A stretch of 64,000 nucleotides of DNA from CAIUGU01 sp965279735 (GCA_965279735.1 OZ257260.1:2976001-3040000); one strand, 5' to 3'. Positions 8,907 through 16,937 are shown, numbered from the stretch's first letter. Made by a program: numbers and translations. The notes: generated by a model not told the origin, from the letters alone.

Positions 8907-9365
8907 ATGAATACTCGAACAGCTCTTTCCCTTGCGACTGCTTTAGCAGTTGCGACGATAGCTTCGCCTGTACCCGCCTTCAGCGCCGACGTCGGCGTGT
9001 CCATCAGCATCGGCGACCCCAATTTCTATGGCCGGCTTGATATCGGCAGGATGCGGCCGCCACCCGTGATCCGCGAACGGCCGGTTCTCATTGTCCAGCC
9101 GCGACGTGGCGTATTGCTGGCGCCGCTCTACGTCCGCGCGCCTCCTGGCCACCAGAAAAACTGGCGCAAGTTCTGTGGCCGATATGAGGCGTGCGGTCGT
9201 CCTGTCTATTTCGTCCGGGATGATTGGTATGAGAACGAATACGCTCCTCGTTACCGCGAAGAGCATCGGCAGGATCGCCGCGATGATAGACGGGACGACC
9301 ATCGCGATGATCGCAGGGACGATCGGCGTGACGACCGAAATGACCGCGACAACAGGAATCGCTAA
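8907..9365 (+). CDS. Secreted protein with charged Asp-Arg repeat tail
   Basis: This 152-residue protein has a clear signal peptide (to about PAFSA, residue 26). A Pro/Arg-rich central part follows, with a short conserved-looking block (KNWRKFCGRYEACGRPVYF) containing two cysteines. The last 40 residues consist almost only of repeated DDR/HRDD units. The tail is probably disordered. Proteins of this design are common in beta- and gammaproteobacteria but have no known function. The start at 8907 is preceded by GAAAGGTG. A 10 bp hairpin without a T-run follows at 9390-9414. Confidence 0.8.
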   Translation: MNTRTALSLATALAVATIASPVPAFSADVGVSISIGDPNFYGRLDIGRMRPPPVIRERPVLIVQPRRGVLLAPLYVRAPPGHQKNWRKFCGRYEACGRPVYFVRDDWYENEYAPRYREEHRQDRRDDRRDDHRDDRRDDRRDDRNDRDNRNR

Positions 9366-9389
9366 TGCCTAAGCACCGCGGTTATCCAA

Positions 9390-9414
9390 GGAGATGCAAG
9401 TTGTTTGCATCTCC
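9390..9414. terminator. Weak bidirectional hairpin between convergent genes
   Basis: A perfect 10 bp stem (9390-9399 with 9405-9414) lies between the ends of the plus-strand gene at 8907 and the minus-strand gene at 9442. Neither strand has a clear T-run, so termination may be partial. Confidence 0.4.
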
Positions 9415-9441
9415 CTGTCATGGCAGGCCTCAGCCGCTGGC

Positions 9442-10248
9442 TTAACCGACCTGATCAGTCCACACCCTGAAGCTCTGGAGAGTATTCGCACCGAACGCAG
9501 TGCTGATGGCAACGTCTGCCGCGTCCCGGCCACGGGCAATCAGCACTCGGCCGATGCGGGGTGTGTTATTGCGCGGATCGAAGGTGTACCAGCCACCGTC
9601 GAGATAGGCCTCGAACCAGCCTGCAAAATCCATCGGTGCGTCGACCGGTGGAATACCGATATCGCCGAGATAGCCGGTGCAGTAACGCGCCGGAATATTC
9701 ATGCACCGGCAGAACGCGATCGCGAGGTGTGCGAAGTCGCGACACACGCCGTTCCGGTCGTTGAACGCCTGCACAGCAGTTTTTTTCGGGCTCGCATGCT
9801 GGTAACCAAACGTGAGGTGGTTGTGGACGAAATCGCAAATCGTCTGCACCCGCCCCCATCCCATCGGCGCGTTGCCGAACAGGCTCCAGGCGATTTCGGA
9901 AAGCTGGTCGGTTTCGCAGTAACGACTACCGAGCAGATAGACCAGCGTCTCCTCGGGCAGGTTCTGGACTTCGTACTGCCACGCATTCGGGAGAATCACG
10001 TCCGTTCGACCTGAGTCGCGAACGATCGCATCTGCTGTCAATTGCAGCTGGCCTGGCGGTGCGACCATACGCGTGCACCAGTTGCCAAAGCCGTCGCGAT
10101 ACGCGGTGACCGGCACGGAAGGATTCGTGATCAGGTGATCCGGACGGATCAGATCGGACGCCCTACTGTAGTGCACGTTCAACATCAGGATCAGCGGCGT
10201 CGGCGCCGGAAAGTTGTAGACAATGTCGTAGCCCAAACGGATCTGCAT
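9442..10248 (-). CDS. Transglutaminase-like cysteine protease family protein
   Basis: The 268-residue protein has an N-terminal beta-domain (MQIRLGYDIVY...) and a C-terminal transglutaminase core. The catalytic Cys lies in NGVCRDFAH (about residue 169), a His in the DFAGWFEAYLDGGW region and an Asp in TFDPRNN. This family usually cleaves or forms peptide-like bonds, and it belongs to the gene set that travels with alpha-E, circularly permuted ATP-grasp and Anbu genes. Here it instead follows the N-formylglutamate amidohydrolase gene by nine bases. It may stand in for the broken transglutaminase in the Anbu cluster at 31.9 kb, but this is inference. Confidence 0.9.
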   Translation of the reverse strand: MQIRLGYDIVYNFPAPTPLILMLNVHYSRASDLIRPDHLITNPSVPVTAYRDGFGNWCTRMVAPPGQLQLTADAIVRDSGRTDVILPNAWQYEVQNLPEETLVYLLGSRYCETDQLSEIAWSLFGNAPMGWGRVQTICDFVHNHLTFGYQHASPKKTAVQAFNDRNGVCRDFAHLAIAFCRCMNIPARYCTGYLGDIGIPPVDAPMDFAGWFEAYLDGGWYTFDPRNNTPRIGRVLIARGRDAADVAISTAFGANTLQSFRVWTDQVG

Positions 10249-10257
10249 CTCGAACCT

Positions 10258-11043
10258 CTAGGAATCGTCTATTTCCCCGGCAGCCTGCACCAGCAGAGTT
10301 CCGAGTCGTTGAGCCCACTCTGCCTGCCCGGCTGCTTCCGCGATCAGGTCCTGTCGAATTTCAATGCCTACATGCGCAATGCCTCGGGACTCACCGTGCA
10401 AAGGCAAGGTGTAGTCGGACGCATCGCTCATCGCATAGGGTTCATTGTCGCCAACGACCAGATGCGGGTCCTGCCGCAGAAGCCGCAAAAGCGCGTCGGC
10501 GATTCGCGCATCCCGCAGGTACAGCAGGCCTACATGCCAGGAGCGCGAGACCGCGCGATACACCGGAGTGAAGCTGTGCACCGCTATCAGCACCGATCTC
10601 CTGCCGCTTTGTTTCCGCTCATCCAGCAGCGCATGCAAGCGATCGTGGTAAGGAGCGAATATTTCCGTCCTCCTTGCGAGAACTTCCTCTGCACCGACTT
10701 CCTGGTTGCCGGGAATCGTCACCAGCTCGCTGTGTGGGGTGATCGAGTCGGGCGCCGCGAGTGGTCGATTGCAGTCGATCACCAGTCGCGAATAGTTCTG
10801 CAGGATCAGCGTCGCATCGAGCTGCGCGGACAACAGCTTGGCCACCTCTGCAGCGCCGATGTCCCAGGCTATATGGGCCGCCAACTCGGTCTCAGACAAG
10901 CCGAGCATTCCCAGCGCTTCAGGTATGCGACGGCTGGCGTGATCGCACGCCAGTACGAGATCCGACGTTCCGTGTTCCCTCACAACCTCTACAGCCGGAG
11001 GTTCACCTGCTTTGAGCAACCGCAGTGGGATGGAAAAAGGCAT
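10258..11043 (-). CDS. N-formylglutamate amidohydrolase family protein
   Basis: The 261-residue protein is of the N-formylglutamate amidohydrolase/FGase fold (zinc hydrolases acting on N-acyl amino acids). Signature parts are VLACDHASRRIPE near the N-terminus, AAHIAWDIGA, SRLVIDCNRP and AVHSFTPVY, with the metal ligands expected in the CDHAS and HSFTP segments. The start at 11043 has AGGA eight bases upstream. The in-frame ATG at 11079 has no ribosome site. It is co-transcribed with the transglutaminase gene. In the absence of other histidine-degradation genes its true substrate is open. Confidence 0.9.
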   Translation of the reverse strand: MPFSIPLRLLKAGEPPAVEVVREHGTSDLVLACDHASRRIPEALGMLGLSETELAAHIAWDIGAAEVAKLLSAQLDATLILQNYSRLVIDCNRPLAAPDSITPHSELVTIPGNQEVGAEEVLARRTEIFAPYHDRLHALLDERKQSGRRSVLIAVHSFTPVYRAVSRSWHVGLLYLRDARIADALLRLLRQDPHLVVGDNEPYAMSDASDYTLPLHGESRGIAHVGIEIRQDLIAEAAGQAEWAQRLGTLLVQAAGEIDDS

Positions 11044-11226
11044 GAAGAATCCTGAAGGCTGACAGCGAAAGTCGCCCATTTATACAGGATGGCAAGGCAG
11101 CGATGAGGTGGCGTGCGGCTCAATCCAGGGAAAGAGATGCCGCTGCGCCATTGGTGTGCAGAAATCGTGCTTTTGCCAGGTCCCTGCACGGATACGGGCA
11201 GGAAACCGAAGACGTTCGCTGCTGAT

Positions 11227-11904
11227 CTAGTTCTTGGTCTTGCCGTTCGGGTCCTTGAAGTATTCCTTCTCAAGCAACGCGTTCGTGCGGTCGTACAGGG
11301 CCGCATAGCGCTTCTCGGTGGCGAGGAGAAATTTCTTCAGGCCGGCATCAGGTTCTTCCGCAGCCATGACCTGGGCAAGATGACTTTCGTGGTTGAACGC
11401 GTTTGAAAACGAGATCAGCACTGTTCGCTCATATTCGCGACCGCCCTTGCCGACAATCGGGGCGAAGTACAGAACGCGATCCTTGGCCAATGCGGCGCGC
11501 TTGCGCGTTTCCATTTCAGGTAGCGGGCCCAGATCGATGCGCACGCCCGGATAGTCCTTCGCAATGCGTTCCAGGTCTTTCTTCAGCTCACCGCCAAATT
11601 CAGACACCGCCTTGACGATTTCATCGAGCTGATTAGACTCGACCTTCGCATACAGGATCAGATCGCTCGCATCGAGGCTGCCTGCATCGTGATACAGCAT
11701 GCTATAGCCCTCGGCGAGCATCAGCCTCTGCGGATTCAGGTTGGGTGCTTTTGTGCCGGTGGCCGCGGACTTGGGCTCTGCTTTTTTGTCTGGGCCAAAA
11801 GCGTTGTCCAACGCTGCACAGCCCGTAGCGACAAACGCGAACGTCAACACGGAGGCCAAGCGAAGGCGCCGGCTATTCCAGCTACCTTCTTTGAGCGGAA
11901 TCAT
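11227..11904 (-). CDS. Lipoprotein of unknown function
   Basis: The 225-residue protein carries a signal with the lipobox FVATGC near residue 29, then a short linker and a mostly helical domain (about 60-220), including SNQLDEIVKAVSEFGGELKK. I do not recognise the family. The gene starts inside the end of the CBS-domain gene (four-base ATGA overlap at 11901-11904), so the two are translationally coupled. That suggests a shared role, perhaps in stress adaptation. Confidence 0.82.
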   Translation of the reverse strand: MIPLKEGSWNSRRLRLASVLTFAFVATGCAALDNAFGPDKKAEPKSAATGTKAPNLNPQRLMLAEGYSMLYHDAGSLDASDLILYAKVESNQLDEIVKAVSEFGGELKKDLERIAKDYPGVRIDLGPLPEMETRKRAALAKDRVLYFAPIVGKGGREYERTVLISFSNAFNHESHLAQVMAAEEPDAGLKKFLLATEKRYAALYDRTNALLEKEYFKDPNGKTKN

Positions 11905-12320
11905 GCTTCGGGCTCGGAAATCCTTTCGAGCGCTTCGCCGCTGGCTCCGGGCGACGCTTCCTGCGAGAGATCTCCCAGCGACACGATGCCGCTCAGTCGC
12001 TTGTCGCGAGTCACGACCGGCAAACGCCTGATCTGCTGCATGGCCATGATGCGCAGGGCGTCTTCAACCGTGTCGTCGTCGTAGCAATACATCAGGTTGA
12101 AGGACATCACGTCCTTGGCGGTGACGTTCGCAAGATCGTCAGCACCTGCGACGCCGCGGATTACGATGTCGCGGTCCGTCACCATGCCGACGAGCTTGTC
12201 GTTGGCAACTACAGGGACCGAACCCACATCTCCGTTGCGCATCACTTCCGCGATTTCCCTGACACCGGTATCGAGTTCAACACGGATGACCCGGTCACTC
12301 ATTACTTCGCGAACTTCCAT
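11901..12320 (-). CDS. Tandem CBS-domain protein
   Basis: The 139-residue cytoplasmic protein is made of two CBS repeats (about residues 5-60 and 68-125). Each has the GSVPVV.../RRLPVV... strand and the GMVTDRDI/GIVSLGDL helix start that bind adenine nucleotides. Stand-alone CBS pairs act as energy or nucleotide sensors. A strong ribosome site (AGGAGAATAAAT before the ATG) precedes it, and a large hairpin at 12342-12375 lies just upstream. It overlaps the lipoprotein gene by four bases. Confidence 0.92.
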   Translation of the reverse strand: MEVREVMSDRVIRVELDTGVREIAEVMRNGDVGSVPVVANDKLVGMVTDRDIVIRGVAGADDLANVTAKDVMSFNLMYCYDDDTVEDALRIMAMQQIRRLPVVTRDKRLSGIVSLGDLSQEASPGASGEALERISEPEA

Positions 12321-12341
12321 ATTTATTCTCCTGATCCTTCT

Positions 12342-12375
12342 GGAAAGACAGGCCGGAAACCCGGCCTGTCTTTCC
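12342..12375 (-). terminator. Strong hairpin between the disordered-protein gene and the CBS gene
   Basis: A perfect 15 bp stem (12342-12356 with 12361-12375) with a four-base loop lies 17 bp after the stop at 12392. It lacks a clean T-run, so it may be a terminator or an RNA-stabilising or attenuating hairpin in the leader of the CBS gene. Confidence 0.6.
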
Positions 12376-12391
12376 TGAACCTATGTCTAGA

Positions 12392-12619
12392 CTAGCTACG
12401 GTCCTTGCTCTGATCCTTGCGGTCCTGATCCTGGCCCTGCTGGCGACGACCTTCGTCGCTCTGTCCAGGCTGATTCTTGCTGTGGTTCGGGTTGCCGGGA
12501 TTGGTGCCCGGTGTGTTGCCCTGCTCCTGCTGGTTGGGGCGACGTTCGCCCTGGCCTGGCTGAGTCTTGGGCTGACTCTTGTCGCTCTGTCCGCCCTGCT
12601 GATTTGGGGTGTTACCCAT
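12392..12619 (-). CDS. Small disordered Gln/Gly/Pro-rich hydrophilic protein
   Basis: This 75-residue protein lacks hydrophobic residues almost entirely and consists of Gln, Gly, Asn, Pro, Ser, Lys and Asp (for example QGGQSDKSQPKTQPGQ). It resembles small stress-induced hydrophilic proteins, but I can name no family. The reading frame is chosen because AAGGAGACC stands at the right distance before the ATG. The plus-strand frame opposite (12383-12688) is a hydrophobic mirror image and has no such site. Confidence 0.72.
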   Translation of the reverse strand: MGNTPNQQGGQSDKSQPKTQPGQGERRPNQQEQGNTPGTNPGNPNHSKNQPGQSDEGRRQQGQDQDRKDQSKDRS

Positions 12620-12903
12620 AATGGTCTCCTTTGTGGTGAAGATGAGCCGGAAGGTTTCGGTTCCTCGGGCTCCGCCGTAAAAACGTGAATGTCGTTACAG
12701 CTTGGGAGGGATGATTTCATGCCGGGCGCTCCACGATCATCAGCAAGTGACGCGGTGCGATGTCAGTGAAGTCCTATGAGATCGAAGAGTTGCCAGCAGC
12801 TTTTACAAATAATATTTGTGGAACTGTCGATCATGACCAGATCTGTTCGACTAAGGTCAAACCAGCAGGAATTGCTGCCGATTTTTCAAGCGAGGAGCAA
12901 CTC

Positions 12904-13311
12904 ATGGCCGAGACGACACCCCCTGTTTTGCACGGCGTAACGCCATATCTGACCGTCCAAGGTGCCGCCGAAGCAGCCGAGTTTTACAAGAGAGCTTTCG
13001 GCGCAACGGAAATCACCCGGATGCCCGCAAAGGATGGCAAGCGCCTGATGCATTGCCACCTGCGAATCAATGGTGCCGACGTCATGATGTCGGATGAATT
13101 CCCGGAACATGGATTTGGACTGGGTGAAGGACCGAACGGGGTGACCTTGCATCTCGCAGTCGATGATGCGGACAAATGGTGGGACAAGGCCATCGCTGCC
13201 GGAGCAACTGTTCGCGTGCCGATATCGGTCATGTTCTGGGGTGACCGCTACGGTCAGCTCACTGATCCGTTCGGCCATACCTGGTCGATCGGATCACCGG
13301 TCAAGAAGTAG
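12904..13311 (+). CDS. VOC-family (PhnB/glyoxalase-like) protein
   Basis: The 135-residue protein is of the vicinal-oxygen-chelate superfamily, PhnB-like branch. It begins with GVTPYLTVQGAAEAAEFYKRAFGA, carries HCHLRINGADVMMSDE in the middle, and ends with the WGDRYGQLTDPFGHTWSIG motif typical of the family. The exact reaction is not known, and members include bleomycin- and fosfomycin-type resistance and isomerase proteins. The start at 12904 follows GAGGAG, and an upstream ATG at 12760 has no support. It is followed 48 bases later by another VOC gene. Confidence 0.9.
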   Translation: MAETTPPVLHGVTPYLTVQGAAEAAEFYKRAFGATEITRMPAKDGKRLMHCHLRINGADVMMSDEFPEHGFGLGEGPNGVTLHLAVDDADKWWDKAIAAGATVRVPISVMFWGDRYGQLTDPFGHTWSIGSPVKK

Positions 13312-13359
13312 TAGATCGAAGCGCGAAAAGAATACTGGTAGAGAAATTCAGGAGTAGTC

Positions 13360-13764
13360 ATGGCCAAGCAGATTTTCGTCAACCTCCCCGTCAAGGACCT
13401 GAAGAAGTCGATCGAGTTCTTCACGAAGGTGGGTTACACGTTCAACCCGCTGTTCACTGATGACAATGCCACTTGCATGATCATCGGCGAGAACATCTTC
13501 GCGATGCTGTTGGTGGAGAAATTCTTCAAGACCTTCACGACGAAAGAGATCGTGGATGCCACCAGGCAGACCGAAGTCCTGATCGCGCTTTCATACGACA
13601 GCAAGGAAAAAGTCGATGAAGTAGTAAGCAAGGCAGTCGCTGCCGGAGGTACCACGCCGATGCCTGTCAAGGATCACGGCTTCATGTACCAACACAGCTT
13701 CCAGGACCTGGATGGCCATGTGTGGGAGATTTTCTACATGGATCCCAATCACGTTCAGAAGTAG
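13360..13764 (+). CDS. VOC-family glyoxalase/bleomycin-resistance-like protein
   Basis: The 134-residue VOC protein starts with QIFVNLPVKDLKKSIEFFTKVGYTFNP and has the closing motif MYQHSFQDLDGHVWEIFYMDP, both typical of the glyoxalase/extradiol-like subgroup annotated as lactoylglutathione lyase-like. AGGAG precedes the ATG by eight bases. It probably forms an operon with the preceding VOC gene. Confidence 0.9.
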   Translation: MAKQIFVNLPVKDLKKSIEFFTKVGYTFNPLFTDDNATCMIIGENIFAMLLVEKFFKTFTTKEIVDATRQTEVLIALSYDSKEKVDEVVSKAVAAGGTTPMPVKDHGFMYQHSFQDLDGHVWEIFYMDPNHVQK

Positions 13765-13786
13765 GAGCTGAGCGACAACCGGCTTC

Positions 13787-13910
13787 AGGCGATCAGTGTC
13801 GGCGGGCATTTTCAGAAACGCCGTAAGTACATCCGTGTAGGCTCCTGAAAAAACGTCCTGTTTTTTAAGGTTCCGAAAATGCCCACCGACACCGAACGCT
13901 TGTCGCCTCG
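13787..13910. repeat. Inverted-repeat element, possible miniature mobile or REP-type element
   Basis: Two 22 bp arms (13796-13817 and 13871-13892) are inverted copies with 20 of 22 bases matching. They enclose a 53 bp core containing CCGTAAGTACATCCGTGTAGG and T/A runs. It sits exactly at the left border of the small-gene region. From memory, similar palindromic elements are scattered through gammaproteobacterial genomes. I cannot verify copies elsewhere in this genome. Confidence 0.55.
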
Positions 13911-13971
13911 CTTGTCGCCTAAGGCTTTTCTAACAGGGATCTCAGCCCGTCCTCCAGACACGAGTCAGGCA

Positions 13972-14298
13972 TCACTGCGTACGGCCTCTATTCTCAATCG
14001 CTTTGAAGATTCTGATGAGGCACCCAGACCCCACATCGAGCCTGGTAAGTCCATAGACCAGCTGAATCCGCTCCCAGACGTCGTCGTCAGTCCCCTCGTC
14101 AAGCGGAATAAAGTCAAACAACTCGGACTCATCGGAGATAGCGTAGTCACCGGAATCAAGACCGAAGATTGTCGACATGAATTGGGACGCAAGATCTTCG
14201 CGAGCCTCGACCTCTTCGGTCGGAGCAAAAGCAATCTTCTTTCCGGCACGAGCACCGGCCGGAATGCGCTTCAAATGTTTATCGATGGGTTTCGCCAT
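13972..14298 (-). CDS. Hypothetical protein, cassette-like gene
   Basis: This 108-residue protein has a basic N-terminus (MAKPIDKHLKRIPAGARAGKK) and an acidic middle (SGDYAISDESELFDFIPLDEG). I do not recognise the family. The ATG is only seven bases after a GTTAGGC box that ends an attC-like inverted repeat (14306-14386), an arrangement typical of integron cassettes. Confidence 0.6.
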   Translation of the reverse strand: MAKPIDKHLKRIPAGARAGKKIAFAPTEEVEAREDLASQFMSTIFGLDSGDYAISDESELFDFIPLDEGTDDDVWERIQLVYGLTRLDVGSGCLIRIFKAIENRGRTQ

Positions 14299-14305
14299 CC
14301 GTGAT

Positions 14306-14386
14306 GCCTAACGACCTAGTTGAGTGGCCGGCCGCCGACGCCGCAGTATGAGCAGTTCATCGTTCACGGCCACTCCAACGAAAGGC
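14306..14386 (-). other. Degenerate attC-like site
   Basis: Read on the minus strand, an imperfect inverted repeat encloses about 81 bp. The outer left arm starts GCCTTTCG and reaches GAGTGGCCG. The right arm has CGGCCACTC and ends in GTTAGGC, which fits the R' consensus GTTRRRY. The next gene starts seven bases later. The R'' box is poor, so this may be a decayed site. Confidence 0.4.
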
Positions 14387-14403
14387 TAGATGGCACCAAG
14401 GCA

Positions 14404-14544
14404 TCATGCGGCGGAAATGATCCACTGACCAAGCCATATAGCCACTCCAGCGATGACGCCCAATACAAGCACTGCGGGAACACCCACGGCGATTCGACCA
14501 ATAGAGCTCAGTCGCGAGACGAACCAGTGGTTAGAGTCCGACAC
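14404..14544 (-). CDS. Candidate small single-pass membrane peptide
   Basis: A 46-residue frame starting at a GTG at 14544 overlaps the last codons of the toxin gene. It encodes one hydrophobic helix (VGVPAVLVLGVIAGVAIWL) near the C-terminus. It is co-oriented with its neighbours and ends 18 bases before the attC-like site. The start has only a weak AAAGG upstream and there is no homologue I know, so it may be chance. Confidence 0.35.
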   Translation of the reverse strand: MSDSNHWFVSRLSSIGRIAVGVPAVLVLGVIAGVAIWLGQWIISAA

Positions 14545-14851
14545 GAGTGACCGCACCTTTCGCTGCACGGGGCAAAACTGCCAGCAGGTCGGGAACAAGT
14601 GCTACGAGATCGTCGATCCGATTCGTATTCGCGATCATCAGTACTACCGCAATGTCGAATTTCGGCAAATGTTGCTGAAAGGACAAATTTCGGTCGACGG
14701 TGATGAATACATCGAATTCGGCTGCAGCTAGGGCGAGCAGCTTGCCGTTTGTGATTCCGCCCCAGCCCTGCCCCGCCACCGTGCGCACATTTAACGCCCC
14801 CAGGTGAGGCACAAGCCTGCTATCGACGCATTCGTCGAGTAGAACCTTCAA
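14531..14851 (-). CDS. DUF5615 PIN-like toxin
   Basis: The 106-residue protein starts MKVLLDECVDSRLVPHL and continues to VFITVDRNLSFQQ, the two acidic segments (DEC and TVDRN) that mark the DUF5615 branch of PIN-like nucleases. These proteins are taken to be the toxin of type II modules paired with DUF433 antitoxins. The gene overlaps the DUF433 gene upstream by 32 bases, which supports coupled expression. Confidence 0.88.
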   Translation of the reverse strand: MKVLLDECVDSRLVPHLGALNVRTVAGQGWGGITNGKLLALAAAEFDVFITVDRNLSFQQHLPKFDIAVVLMIANTNRIDDLVALVPDLLAVLPRAAKGAVTRVGL

Positions 14852-15059
14852 GCCGCTTCAGTAACGGCGAGTTTTGTGGCGCGTCCAAAAAAGCCACCAC
14901 TTGGGAACGGGTAACAGTTGGAAATCCTTCGAGAAAGTCATCAATGCTGTCGCCTGCTTCTATGTAGTCAAGAAGAGTCTGGACGGGAACGCGCGTGCCT
15001 GGAAACACTGGCGTGCCGCCCATTATGTCCGCAGAAGAAATGACGACCGGATTATTCAT
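14820..15059 (-). CDS. DUF433 antitoxin
   Basis: The 79-residue protein shows the DUF433 pattern: VVISSADIMGGTPVFPGTRVPVQTLLDYIEAG and a second helix-turn-helix-like half. It is the usual antitoxin partner of DUF5615 proteins and would bind its own promoter. A 13 bp palindrome (15085-15097) lies 26 bp upstream of its ATG. Confidence 0.9.
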   Translation of the reverse strand: MNNPVVISSADIMGGTPVFPGTRVPVQTLLDYIEAGDSIDDFLEGFPTVTRSQVVAFLDAPQNSPLLKRLEGSTRRMRR

Positions 15060-15084
15060 ACCGATACCTTAAACCCAGCAATCA

Positions 15085-15097
15085 ATTTGCGGCAAAT
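15085..15097. promoter_or_regulatory. Palindrome upstream of the DUF433/DUF5615 module
   Basis: ATTTGC-G-GCAAAT is a perfect palindrome 26 bp before the antitoxin start codon. It is a plausible autoregulatory operator for the antitoxin, as is usual for such modules. Confidence 0.45.
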
Positions 15098-15128
15098 CGG
15101 TTCCTGAACTACCCGCTTCATTTTGCAG

Positions 15129-15602
15129 TTACAGCGGCCTCCCCAGTCGCTTCTCGACCTGCCGCTTTTCCCATTCAGGGCCAAAGATATAAAAGGGACT
15201 GAAGACCGCCATCGCATGAGCGAGGACTCCAGTGCCCCACCCGAGCGCGACCCACTGAAACCAGAGCCGATCGGGATTCGTCAGAAGGTTGATGGCCATC
15301 ATGGCGACCACGACAAAGAGGTACTGGCCAAAGTGGATATAAAACCTCTTCAGCTGTCGGACATGCCGGAAAGCCTCCTCTTCCGCGCCAATGGTGCCGG
15401 GACTCGTGGTTGTAGCCATCGCCTGTTCCTCCGAAAGCGTTGAGACATCCGCCTCGAACACCGCCGCGAGGGCTTTGAGTGATTCGATGCTTCCAGGTTG
15501 GCCACGCTCGATCCGCTGAATGGTCCGGACACTGAGACCGCTGGCCTCCGCGAGATGCTCCTGTGACCAGCAGCGCTTCAAACGCAGTTTCTGTATGAGC
15601 AC
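15129..15602 (-). CDS. HTH regulator fused to 2TM domain
   Basis: The 157-residue protein has an N-terminal XRE-type helix-turn-helix (IQKLRLKRCWSQEHLAEASGLSVRTIQRIERG shown in parts, residues 2-55). A linker and a C-terminal 2TM domain follow (about 95-150, two helices around FVVVAMMAINLLT and GTGVLAHAMAVF). Such proteins are membrane-anchored transcription regulators. The start is the GTG at 15602, with GGGAGGG six bases upstream. An in-frame ATG at 15683 would add an unlikely 27 residues. Confidence 0.85.
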   Translation of the reverse strand: MLIQKLRLKRCWSQEHLAEASGLSVRTIQRIERGQPGSIESLKALAAVFEADVSTLSEEQAMATTTSPGTIGAEEEAFRHVRQLKRFYIHFGQYLFVVVAMMAINLLTNPDRLWFQWVALGWGTGVLAHAMAVFSPFYIFGPEWEKRQVEKRLGRPL

Positions 15603-15770
15603 GAATCCCTCCCCTGCGACGACGCGAGAATGTGGCAAACCAGCGGGGTGCACCACGTCACGATCATGACAGTCACCCGCCATACCGCGGACAGATCGCG
15701 CATCTCATTGATATTCAATGCATCAGCTTGCCACCATGTCATCCGCATGGTTATCTCGCCCGGCATTTTC

Positions 15771-16163
15771 TTACGGTGACCCGACCAGCGTGCCTTGGTG
15801 AAATGCAATCACCCAGCCATGTGGCGCTTTACGCCAGATGGTCACCCGGCGAGTTACTCGCGGGCCTTGCTTCAGGGTATAGGTCAAAAGGTAGTTCGCC
15901 GGTGCGATCTCCTGGCAGTAGAAGTCTTCGGCCTGCCATTCGTCCTTGTACTGGCCGGAGTACCTCTTTTCGAGGATAGCGAGAATTTCCTCCCGTCCGT
16001 ATATCCGACCTGACGCTCCAACTTCCCAGAACTCTTCCGCCATCATCGCTTCGAAGTCAGCGCGAGTTCTGCCGAATTCTTCGCGATGAAAAATAGGCTC
16101 TCGTACCACCAGCTCTTGCTGGATGCTGAGCAAGGCATCGGCGGTCTGGCGTTTTGATTCCAT
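15771..16163 (-). CDS. DUF4440 / NTF2-like protein
   Basis: The 130-residue NTF2-fold protein contains the segments LVVREPIFHREEFGRTRADFEAMM, FWEVGASGRIYGREEILAILEKR and a terminal WVIAFHQGTLV, characteristic of DUF4440/SnoaL-like proteins. These fold into a small cone that may bind or isomerise hydrophobic ligands. The specific role is unknown. It starts 28 bases after the LRR gene stop in the same direction. Confidence 0.85.
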   Translation of the reverse strand: MESKRQTADALLSIQQELVVREPIFHREEFGRTRADFEAMMAEEFWEVGASGRIYGREEILAILEKRYSGQYKDEWQAEDFYCQEIAPANYLLTYTLKQGPRVTRRVTIWRKAPHGWVIAFHQGTLVGSP

Positions 16164-16190
16164 GCCGTCCAGCGAGATCTTGGGAGTGAA

Positions 16191-16937
16191 TCAACGACCC
16201 GGCGCACGTGGAACTGAGGCCCGAATAGCCTCGCGGGTGCTGCCGTAACGATCAATCATGTCGAACCAATCGCAGTGAAGGCGTGGCAGTGCCTGGCGAA
16301 GTTTCAGAAACTGCTCATCAGGAAATAGAGCCCCAATCTCCAATACCTTTAGGCCAGTCAGAGAATGCAAAAAATGGAGTCCTTTGTCTGATGCCGTCAG
16401 ATTGGTGAGGAACAGGTATCGAAGTCTGCCGAGACTGGATAGCGGAGCAAGCGTATCCACGGACATCCGCGTCCAGATGCTTCCCTCGACGCCGAGCGCA
16501 GCAAGGCTGGTTAGTGACGCGAGCGGTTCGAGATGACGCACACGCTTGAAGTTTTCCATGCCGAGCACTTCTAAGGGGGGCAACCCGGTGACCCAATCCA
16601 TGCTCTGAATCTTTGTACCGCCAATCACGACAAGGCGGCGGAGGCACCGCAACCGATGAAGTGGCGTGAGATCCGTGGCTGTCGTGCCGTCAATGAAAAG
16701 CTGCTCAATCGCGGGGAGATCCGCCAACTCTTCCAAAAAATCCTGGTTGACCGAATAGAGCCACGCGCGACTCAATTTTCTGAAACTATGGATACCTCGA
16801 TGCGATGAACCTTCTCGTCGGAAACGCAGCTCTGGTGTGTCATGCGGCAAGTCAACCAGAGACATGCGGTGGACGGGCAGAGAAGCCCAATCAAAGCTAA
16901 CGCCTCCATCAATCCGGTCTTGGTGCGAGAAAGCCAT
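16191..16937 (-). CDS. Leucine-rich-repeat protein
   Basis: The 248-residue protein has no signal peptide. From about residue 75 it shows several LRR units with LxxLxxLxxLxL spacing (LADLPAIEQLFIDGTTATDLTPLHRL, LPPLEVLGMENFKRV and LASLTSLAALGVEG shown in parts). The units probably form a protein-binding solenoid. Its partner is unknown. The ATG lies 14 bases after the attC-like site at 16951-17038, as cassette genes do. Confidence 0.75.
   Translation of the reverse strand: MAFSHQDRIDGGVSFDWASLPVHRMSLVDLPHDTPELRFRREGSSHRGIHSFRKLSRAWLYSVNQDFLEELADLPAIEQLFIDGTTATDLTPLHRLRCLRRLVVIGGTKIQSMDWVTGLPPLEVLGMENFKRVRHLEPLASLTSLAALGVEGSIWTRMSVDTLAPLSSLGRLRYLFLTNLTASDKGLHFLHSLTGLKVLEIGALFPDEQFLKLRQALPRLHCDWFDMIDRYGSTREAIRASVPRAPGR

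Noticed and set aside
12383..12688. Hydrophobic 101-residue plus-strand frame
   Set aside because: It is the mirror of the Gln/Gly-rich gene on the minus strand, which has a strong ribosome site. Antisense of CAG/CAA codons gives Leu/Val-rich sequence.
14453..14731. 92-residue plus-strand frame across the toxin gene
   Set aside because: Antisense to the DUF5615 toxin, with no start signal or recognisable fold.
15578..15808. Small minus-strand frame between the NTF2-like and HTH genes
   Set aside because: It has one hydrophobic stretch but no ribosome site or family, and overlaps both the HTH start and the NTF2-like gene.
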